This document shows, piece by piece, positions 58,679 through 64,000 of a stretch of 64,000 nucleotides of DNA. Position numbers and translations under genes: made by a program. Positions within the stretch are counted from its first letter, which is position 1. The number at the start of each line of letters is the position of its first letter. This DNA comes from Roseiarcus sp963824475 (GTDB lineage Bacteria; Pseudomonadota; Alphaproteobacteria; Rhizobiales; Beijerinckiaceae): positions 310,001 to 374,000 of the forward strand of contig CAWGPR010000007.1 in NCBI GenBank assembly GCA_963824475.1. The letters run 5' to 3'. The notes below the pieces were generated by a model. It did not search any database and was not told where the DNA came from. It saw nothing but the letters and a program-made list of their open reading frames with translations.

Positions 58679-59362
58679 ATGGCCAAAGCCAATAGCGACA
58701 ACAGCGGGACCAACGGCGCGCTCAGCACATTTTTTAGCGTCTTCAATCCCAGTTCCGGAGCCGCCAAATACAAGAACGTCGATATATTGATTAACGACGT
58801 CTTTTGTGTCGATGACGCGGCGGCGGGTCTTCCGTGGGTTGGCATCGCGCGGCACGGCCCCCAATTCCGCGGCTCGGCAAATGTTAAGGGCCTCTTCCAG
58901 CAACTCATCACCACGTTTCCGGACATTTGGTGGGCCGAATCGACGACCCATCCCAAAATTACGGCGGTGCCGCGGCTCTATTCGAACGATGGCTACGCAA
59001 CGCCGACTGTCGGCGTCCAGACGACCCTATGGGGCACGCATAAGAGTCTATGGTTCCAGGACGCGCGATATTCTCTCCCTCTTTCTGCGATTAAGCCCAG
59101 CAACAAGCCTACAGAAGCGCCATCTTTCGCGGTTTTCACCTTCGGCGCGAAAGATCCTGTGCGGGTGTCCCAATTGTCCTTCTATATGGATCGCTATAAC
59201 CAGATGCGCGAAACGCAGGCTTATGGTGAGCACGCTGACTTTGACACCGATATTCGCAGACTTTTGAAAGAGATCCACCACACTGTCGCCACGCATAAGC
59301 TGCTCGAGAAGACCCAGTCCGACTTTCCAAGACTAATTGAGGCGCTCGACAAGAAAGAGTAG
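58679..59362 (+). CDS. SnoaL/NTF2-like domain protein
   Basis: A 227-residue protein with an NTF2-like appearance: a charged helical lead, then HGPQFRGSANVKGLFQQLITTFPDIWW and WFQDARYSLPLSA with strand-turn patterns as in SnoaL-like folds, and a separate C-terminal helix (TDIRRLLKEIHHTVATHKLLE). A GGGAGG ribosome site precedes the ATG. It is AT-richer than its neighbours. It diverges from the cyclase gene over about 140 bases, so joint control is possible. Enzyme or binding role unknown. Confidence 0.6.
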   Translation: MAKANSDNSGTNGALSTFFSVFNPSSGAAKYKNVDILINDVFCVDDAAAGLPWVGIARHGPQFRGSANVKGLFQQLITTFPDIWWAESTTHPKITAVPRLYSNDGYATPTVGVQTTLWGTHKSLWFQDARYSLPLSAIKPSNKPTEAPSFAVFTFGAKDPVRVSQLSFYMDRYNQMRETQAYGEHADFDTDIRRLLKEIHHTVATHKLLEKTQSDFPRLIEALDKKE

Positions 59363-59633
59363 GAAAAACACTACATTAGACTTGGAGCGGCCGTCCGTTT
59401 CTTCCAAGCTTGATCGATTCGTTGAGTTCCGCGAGAGTTTGATCTCCGGGAATAGTTACGATATGCGCTTCACCCCATTTTCGCGGGCGTCGCGGCGGGC
59501 CGTGAAGGCTGGCCCAATTTTTTACGCCGTTGCTCAGTTGCAGAAAAGTGAGGTTAAGCGGCTGAAATCCTTGAGTCGCGCGCAGAATCGCACACCCAGC
59601 CGCAGGGCGTAAAACGAGGACCAAATCCGGCCC

Positions 59634-60079
59634 TCATCCGCCCGCGCCCGACGCCCGCGTGAGCCGCTTCTTGAGGAAGAAGCGCTTGTGCTCGGGCGGA
59701 TAGTCCAGTTCGCCGAACGCCTCATAGCCGAGCTCGCGGTAGAAGCCAGGGGCCTGGAAGCTGAAGGTGTCGACCCAGGCCGAGTGGCAGCCGCGCTCGA
59801 TCGCCCGGCGCTCGCGATGAGCTCCCGCCCGATCCCTTTGCTCCGCAGCGCCTCGCTGACCCACAAATAGCGGATGGAGAGCCAGCCGGAGTAGGTTTCG
59901 CCGCCCAGCCCAGCGAGGATGCGGCGCCCATCCCGGGCGAAGACGGCGAGCGGGCGCCACGGCTGATGGCCCGGCCACCGGCTTTCGTTGAACGCCTCGA
60001 GCCCGTTGGGCAGGATCTCGACGTCTGCTTCGCTCGGCGCGTCCTCGATGTCGAGGCGAAGGCCAGAGGATAGGTTCAT
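59634..60079 (-). pseudogene. GNAT acetyltransferase, one frameshift
   Basis: The N-terminal part (MNLSSGLRLDIEDAPSEADV to LRSKGIGRELIA, including the acetyl-CoA RSKGIGRELI motif) and the C-terminal part (ERRAIERGCHSAWVDTFSFQ to FLKKRLTRASGAGG) are in different frames. The break lies within about 59805-59818 and needs one base added, so it is a deletion and not like the CGA insertions seen elsewhere. The product would be about 148 residues, a normal single-domain GNAT. True pseudogene or error cannot be separated here. The start codon is 12 bases before the MgtC gene's stop. Confidence 0.75.
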
Positions 60080-60091
60080 CGCTTCGCTCCC

Positions 60092-60796
60092 TCAAGAGCC
60101 CTGCGGGTTCAGCCGCCAGGAGGCGCGGATGACGCCCTCCATGTCGGCGAAGCGCCCGACGATCGCCTCGAGCGCCAGCTCCCGCCGATTGTGCGAAGTG
60201 ACGGTCGCCGTCACTTCGACCCGGCCGCCCTCTTCGATGAAGGCGCTGTCCAGTTGGCTGAAATGGAGGTCCGGCACGCCGCCGACGTCCTCGACCAGGC
60301 GCGCGCGGACGTCGGCGGCCCGCGCCGCCCGGCATTGGATCGAGACGAGATAATGCTGCTCTTCCTCGGACAGTTCGACCGGCTGCCGGTTGATCGCCCG
60401 GACGAGCGGCCTCAAGCCGACATTGGCTCCGATCACCAGAACCGCCGAGATGAGGCCATAGAGCGCCAGACCCTCGCCGGCGAGCAGGCCGACCGCGGCC
60501 GAGCACCAGAGGGTCGCCGCGGTGTTGAGGCCGCGCACATTGAGGCCCTCCTTGAAGATCACGCCGGCGCCGAGAAAGCCGATGCCGGACACGACCTGGG
60601 CGGCGATCCGCGTCGCGCCCTCTTCATCCGAGACGGCGCGTGAATAGGTGATGAAGATCGCCGCCCCGAGCGCGACCAGCGTATTGGTCCTTAAGCCCGC
60701 GAGATGCTGGCGCCACTGCCGTTCAAGCCCGATCGCGGCGCCGAGGCAGGCGCCGACGAAAAGATTGAGGCCGGCTTGCACGAGCGCGATGGCCAT
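60092..60796 (-). CDS. MgtC/SapB family membrane protein
   Basis: A 234-residue protein with five membrane helices in the first 140 residues. The MgtC signature is ACLGAAIGLERQWRQHLAGLRTNTLVALGAA, with VSGIGFLGAGVIFKEG and GLNTAATLWCSAAVGL following. A C-terminal ACT-like cytoplasmic domain (EEEQHYLVSIQC onward) matches the full-length family. MgtC affects Mg2+ homeostasis, F1Fo ATPase or phosphate uptake in pathogens; in environmental species the role is unclear. The frameshifted GNAT gene follows directly on the same strand. Confidence 0.9.
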   Translation of the reverse strand: MAIALVQAGLNLFVGACLGAAIGLERQWRQHLAGLRTNTLVALGAAIFITYSRAVSDEEGATRIAAQVVSGIGFLGAGVIFKEGLNVRGLNTAATLWCSAAVGLLAGEGLALYGLISAVLVIGANVGLRPLVRAINRQPVELSEEEQHYLVSIQCRAARAADVRARLVEDVGGVPDLHFSQLDSAFIEEGGRVEVTATVTSHNRRELALEAIVGRFADMEGVIRASWRLNPQGS

Positions 60797-60931
60797 GGCG
60801 GAACCCTGTTGCGCGGACGGCGTTAACCATTACGCACAATGACGCCCGCCCGAAAGCCGTGATGCATTCACGCCAAATTCAGACGGGTTGGAGCATAATC
60901 GCGGGGACGGTCGAAAACCTGGAGGAGAACC

Positions 60932-61258
60932 ATGGACTTGCGCATTCTTTCCCGCAGGGCGATCGGCGCCGTCGCCGGCGCGGCGATGCTGGCCGCATCG
61001 AGCGCGTCTTCCCCCGCCTTCACCCTGTCCGCGCCCTCGCTCGAGCGGCCGGTCGCCGCCGCGGACGTCGAGTCCGTTTACTGGCGCCACTGGGGCGGAT
61101 GGCACGGCAGGTGGCATCGTGGATGGGGATGGCATGGCGGCTGGCATCGCTGGGGCTGGGGCCCGCGTTGGGGATGGGGTCCGCGCTATTATGGCTACGG
61201 ACCGGGCTGGCAGTGCTGGTGGACCCCGTGGGGCTTCCGCCGCTGCGGCTGGGTCTGA
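60932..61258 (+). CDS. Trp/Gly/His-rich secreted small protein
   Basis: A 108-residue protein with a GGAGGAG ribosome site. A signal peptide is visible (RRAIGAVAGAAMLAASSASSPAFT with Ala-rich h-region and a likely AFT/AFS cleavage). The mature part after residue 50 is made of short WHGRWHRGWGWHGGWHRWGW-like turns, then WGPRWGWGPRYYGYGPGW and ends with WGFRRCGWV. Similar Trp/Gly-rich exported proteins are common in Beijerinckiaceae and relatives, without a known function. Cell-surface or matrix location is inferred. Confidence 0.75.
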   Translation: MDLRILSRRAIGAVAGAAMLAASSASSPAFTLSAPSLERPVAAADVESVYWRHWGGWHGRWHRGWGWHGGWHRWGWGPRWGWGPRYYGYGPGWQCWWTPWGFRRCGWV

Positions 61259-61436
61259 GGCAAGCGAGCTGGGCGTGAGCGCCCGCCCGAGCGTCCTGCT
61301 TCTCGGTCGAATCGAAGCGGGACGCGCGGATCGGAAGGGTCTTGTTCGGCGCGCCGGGGGAGATGGGAGGCGTCATGACCCCCCAATCAAAATCGCTCTC
61401 GAAACGGAACGAGCGACCGTCGAGACAGATTTTATC

Positions 61437-61600
61437 TTGACAAAATCAGAAGTCGGCGCTATGGTATTCCTATTGACGGAATCGTCTCCTCGCCTGGTCG
61501 CCGATCAGGCGAGGAGACGAGAGGCCGTGGCTGTTTGAAAACGTTCCTGACCACAACCCTCGGGCGAGCCGAGAAGGAGGACAGCTTTTCCTTATTTTCT
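61437..61600 (+). ncRNA. Candidate structured small RNA with its promoter
   Basis: TTGACA (61437-61442) and TATGGT (61460-61465) are 17 bases apart. The predicted start is near 61472. A perfect 13-bp hairpin follows: GTCTCCTCGCCTG at 61484-61496, nine-base loop, CAGGCGAGGAGAC at 61506-61518. A second unit pairs GCTGT (61530-61534) with ACAGC (61581-61585) and encloses CTCGG-GCGAG-CCGAG (61559-61573). The T-rich run TTTTCCTTATTTT (61586-61598) would end transcription. A 25-codon frame starts at 61461 in the -10 box and would not be translated from this start. The family is not recognised. Confidence 0.55.
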
Positions 61601-61638
61601 CGACCGTAACCCATTGAAAAGTCACAATTCGAAAAAAT

Positions 61639-61684
61639 AAACGCTCGTAAACGCTAGCTGTTTTACTAGCGCTTAGGAGCGTTT
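61639..61684. repeat. Interrupted palindrome
   Basis: AAACGCTC at 61639-61646 pairs with GAGCGTTT at 61677-61684, and the inner CGCTAG with CTAGCG, leaving a short loop and a small internal mismatch. Related GCGTTTGC pieces follow to 61710. It may be a terminator-like hairpin, a regulator site or an old recombination site. Confidence 0.45.
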
Positions 61685-61884
61685 GCCGGGGTTTTATTTG
61701 CGTTTGCTCGCGGGGAACTCGCGCGTTGGTTGTCGAAGCCCGAGATCATAAGGTTACGAGGTCATGCGGGCGCGCCTGACCGGACGCCCGGAACCGCCCG
61801 TGCAAAGGATGCGCAAGGCATGAACGACAGCGCCAGGAAAAGCGTGTCAATCCGAATGCAGCAGGCTCTCGAGGGCGGCGGCGC

Positions 61885-62631
61885 TTATGCCTCCATCTTC
61901 GCCATCAGCGCCTCGGAGACCTCGAAGTTGGCGGTGACGGTCTGAACGTCGTCGTTGTCTTCGAGCGCGCCGATGAGGCGCAGGATCTTTTCGCCTGCCT
62001 CATCCTCGACAGCGACCGTGGTCTGCGGCCGCCAGACGATAGCGGCTTTCTCGGGCTCGCCGAATTTCGCCTCGAGCGCCTTCTGCGCGTCGCGCAGCGC
62101 TTCGACCGAGGTGATCACCTCGTGCTCCTCCGTGCCGGAGACGACGTCGTCCGCGCCGGCCTCGATCGCCGCCTCGAGCATCGCCTCGTCACTTGCCGCC
62201 TTGCGGTCGAAGACGATTGAGCCGACGCGGTCGAACAGGAACGAAACCGCGCCCGTCTCGGCCAGCGAGCCGCCCGCCTTCGTGAACAAGGAGCGCACTT
62301 CGCCCGCAGTGCGGTTGCGGTTGTCGGTCAGCGCTTCGACGATCACCGCCACTCCGCCAGGTGCGTAGCCCTCGTAGCGCACCTCATCGTAATTCTCGGT
62401 GTCCGCCGACGCCGCCTTCTTGATCGCCCGATCGATATTGTCCTTGGGCATGTTCTCGGCCCTGGCGGCAAGCACTGCGGCGCGCAGGCGCGCGTTCATC
62501 GCCGGATCGGGCAGGCCCAATTTTGCCGCGACCGTGACTTCTCGGGCGAGCTTGGAGAAGAGCTTGGAGCGGATCGCGTCCTGCTTGCCCTTCTTGTGCA
62601 TGATGTTCTTGAACTGGCTATGGCCGGCCAT
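61885..62631 (-). CDS. yebC: YebC/PmpR family transcription and translation regulator
   Basis: A 248-residue YebC-type protein beginning GHSQFKNIMHKKGKQDA, with NMPKDNIDRAIKKA, YEGYAPGGVAVIVE, NRNRTAGEVRSLFTKAGGSL and the conserved C-terminal helix-strand pattern. Family members include mitochondrial TACO1 and bacterial proteins that relieve ribosome stalling or act on promoters. Only 44 bases separate its start from the divergent alkB. Confidence 0.96.
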   Translation of the reverse strand: MAGHSQFKNIMHKKGKQDAIRSKLFSKLAREVTVAAKLGLPDPAMNARLRAAVLAARAENMPKDNIDRAIKKAASADTENYDEVRYEGYAPGGVAVIVEALTDNRNRTAGEVRSLFTKAGGSLAETGAVSFLFDRVGSIVFDRKAASDEAMLEAAIEAGADDVVSGTEEHEVITSVEALRDAQKALEAKFGEPEKAAIVWRPQTTVAVEDEAGEKILRLIGALEDNDDVQTVTANFEVSEALMAKMEA

Positions 62632-62675
62632 AGATTTCCCTCAATGAACCCTCGAATTGCGCGGGATGCTTTCGG

Positions 62676-63371
62676 ATGAATTCGGGCTCCTATACGCCGC
62701 GTTCCGCGCTAAGGGAAGGCGATCGAGGAGGGTCGAAATCGGCGCCGCTGGCGGCGGTCGCCGTTGCTCCGGGGGTCGATCACTTCCCCGGTTTTCTCGA
62801 TCGCGCCGCTCAAGCAGCGCTGCGGGACGAGGTGCTGGCGATCCTTGAGCTCGCGCCGCCGTTTCGCCCGCGCATGCCGCGCACCGGCAAGCCGTTTTCG
62901 GTTCAGATGAGCAATTGCGGCGCGCTTGGCTGGGTCTCGGACGAGGCCGGCTATCGCTACCAGCCGACGCATCCGGAGACCGGCCGCCCGTGGCCTCCGA
63001 TGCCGCCGCGGCTCCTTGCCGCCTTCGCAGCGATCGCCCCGGGCGCGCCGCCGCCGGAGGCCTGCCTTATCAATATCTACAACTCCGCCGCGCGGATGGG
63101 ACTACACCAGGACCGCGACGAGGAGGCGCTCGCAGCCCCCGTCGTGTCGCTATCGCTTGGCGACACGGCGCTATTCCGCGTCGGCGGGCGTCAACGCAAC
63201 GCGCCGACCCGCTCCTTCCGCCTCGCCTCGGGCGACGCCATGTCGCTTGCGGGCGAGGGACGTCTCGCCTTCCACGGCGTTGATCGCATCTTCGCCGGCT
63301 CCTCGACCCTCTTGCCTCTGGGCGGCAGGATCAATTTGACGCTTCGGCGGGTGACCAAGGCGCCGCCTTAG
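62676..63371 (+). CDS. alkB: AlkB-type alpha-ketoglutarate-dependent dioxygenase
   Basis: AlkB removes methyl groups from 1-methyladenine and 3-methylcytosine by iron- and 2-oxoglutarate-dependent oxidation. The 231-residue chain has the core CLINIYNSAARMGLHQDRDE with the iron ligands HxD (residues about 142-144), the distal His in AFHGVDRI and the terminal RINLTLRR that binds 2-oxoglutarate. It is convergent with grpE, 3 bases apart. No Ada gene is in the window. Confidence 0.93.
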   Translation: MNSGSYTPRSALREGDRGGSKSAPLAAVAVAPGVDHFPGFLDRAAQAALRDEVLAILELAPPFRPRMPRTGKPFSVQMSNCGALGWVSDEAGYRYQPTHPETGRPWPPMPPRLLAAFAAIAPGAPPPEACLINIYNSAARMGLHQDRDEEALAAPVVSLSLGDTALFRVGGRQRNAPTRSFRLASGDAMSLAGEGRLAFHGVDRIFAGSSTLLPLGGRINLTLRRVTKAPP

Positions 63372-63374
63372 CCG

Positions 63375-63995
63375 TTATTCGTCTCTGGAGCCCGGCTCTT
63401 GCGTAGGCGCGGCCCTCGGGCCGCCCTTGGAGACCCCGACCATCGCCGGCCGAAGCACCCGATCGCCGATCGTCCATCCGCTCTGGACCACCTGGGAGAC
63501 TGTGCCCGCCGGAACCGTCTCGTCGGGCGCCTCGAAAATCGCCTGGTGAAAATTGGGATCGAACTTCTGGCCCTTGGGATCGAGCTTCTTGACCCCATGG
63601 CGGGCGAGGACTGTCTCCAGGTCGCGGGCGGTCAATTCGACGCCCTCGACCATCGACCGGATCGAGGGGTTGGCGCTCGCCCGCGCCTCCGGCGGAAAAT
63701 GCTCGAGCGCGCGCGCAAGATTGTCAACCACGGTCAACATGTCGCGGGCGAAGCTCGTCACCCCATAGGTCTTGGCGTCCGCCACCTCGCGCTCGGTGCG
63801 CCGGCGCAAATTCTCCATTTCCGCCAGGGTGCGCAGCACGCGATCCTTCAACTGGCCGTTTTCGGCGTTCAGCGCCTCAATCACGGCGCCGGCGTCGGGC
63901 TCGCCCGCCGCAGGCCGAGCAGTTCCGGCCGCGGAAGTCTCATCTTGTCGCGCGGACGTCTCAGCGCCCCGTTCGGCGTTGGAATTACTCATCAT
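63375..63995 (-). CDS. grpE: Nucleotide exchange factor GrpE
   Basis: GrpE releases ADP from DnaK. The 206-residue product has a charged, Ala/Asp-rich N-terminal tail, the long coiled coil (ALNAENGQLKDRVLRTLAEMEN) and the C-terminal FDPNFHQAIFE and VVQSGWTIGDRVLRPAMVGVSK blocks. An ATGATG doublet makes the first two methionines alternative starts. It lies close to the window end; the upstream neighbour (hrcA in many alphaproteobacteria) is not included. Confidence 0.97.
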   Translation of the reverse strand: MMSNSNAERGAETSARQDETSAAGTARPAAGEPDAGAVIEALNAENGQLKDRVLRTLAEMENLRRRTEREVADAKTYGVTSFARDMLTVVDNLARALEHFPPEARASANPSIRSMVEGVELTARDLETVLARHGVKKLDPKGQKFDPNFHQAIFEAPDETVPAGTVSQVVQSGWTIGDRVLRPAMVGVSKGGPRAAPTQEPGSRDE

Positions 63996-64000
63996 TTCAT

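Larger units (their letters stand above)
61259..61884. other. Intergenic region with candidate small RNA and palindrome
   Basis: About 626 bases between the secreted protein gene and yebC without a confident protein gene. It contains a promoter and strongly structured transcript (61437-61600) and an interrupted palindrome (61639-61684), listed separately. The right 200 bases hold no recognised motif. Confidence 0.5.

Noticed and set aside
61700..61880. tRNA gene or attachment site in the gap before yebC
   Set aside because: No cloverleaf or GGTTCGAATCC-like T-arm was seen, and no integrase lies nearby.

Overview
The window is a GC-rich chromosomal segment of an alphaproteobacterium, most likely of the Hyphomicrobiales (Rhizobiales). 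This rests on gene content and signals: a complete fixNOQP-GHIS (cco) cluster, the radA-cvpA-purF order, a DUF6489 gene, a two-domain CnoX/YbbN, a GTTC-N7-GTTC SOS box and candidate CcrM (GANTC) contexts. No rRNA, tRNA or CRISPR array was seen. Genus-level placement is not possible from the sequence alone.

Layout. 1-6.3 kb: a truncated PiT phosphate transporter, an oxalate/formate-family MFS carrier with a 42-residue companion, and the opposite-strand radA-cvpA-purF group. 6.7-14.5 kb: the cbb3 oxidase structural operon ccoNOQP and its assembly operon ccoGHIS, ending at a hairpin. 14.6-20.3 kb: alcohol dehydrogenase, LapA-like and HdeD-like membrane proteins, clpB and a DUF6489 protein. 20.5-23.5 kb: a GT25 glycosyltransferase and a large two-repeat-type beta-propeller-like protein. 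23.9-29.6 kb: three consecutive group II introns, each with its own reverse transcriptase and its own domain V. 30.4-41.3 kb: a GGDEF/EAL-like membrane sensor, a RimJ-like acetyltransferase, an M16 peptidase and thrC in an overlapping operon, then cfa, a YbjQ-like gene, pnp and rpsO. 41.5-52.6 kb: a HicAB remnant, a trans-editing deacylase, CnoX, a LON-domain protein, a GT2 enzyme, a zinc peptidase, an SOS-boxed radical SAM gene, a DUF1127/MocR divergent pair, truA, BrnTA, dapE and an XRE-S24 repressor. 52.7-60 kb: an accessory-looking block with an operator-rich promoter, a DUF6456-like ORF, small unknown genes, an AAA-TPR-cyclase and a SnoaL-like protein. 60-64 kb: an MgtC-family protein, a Trp/Gly-rich secreted protein, a candidate small RNA, yebC, alkB and grpE.

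Functional themes. The cco cluster gives high-affinity microaerobic respiration together with copper loading (CcoI, CcoG, CcoH, CcoS). clpB, grpE, CnoX and HdeD form a scattered proteostasis and stress set. The S24 repressor faces a promoter whose -10 box lies inside a palindrome, which suggests a compact prophage-like switch.

Data quality matters here. ccoI, clpB (twice), pnp, the GGDEF/EAL gene and the cyclase gene are each broken by one extra base, always an added A after CGA when read on the appropriate strand. Removing it restores full-length proteins. In five of these six sites the repaired sequence contains GANTC, the CcrM methylation site. Systematic sequencing error at methylated sites is therefore more likely than decay. 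hicA and one GNAT gene are broken in other ways and may be true pseudogenes or separate errors.
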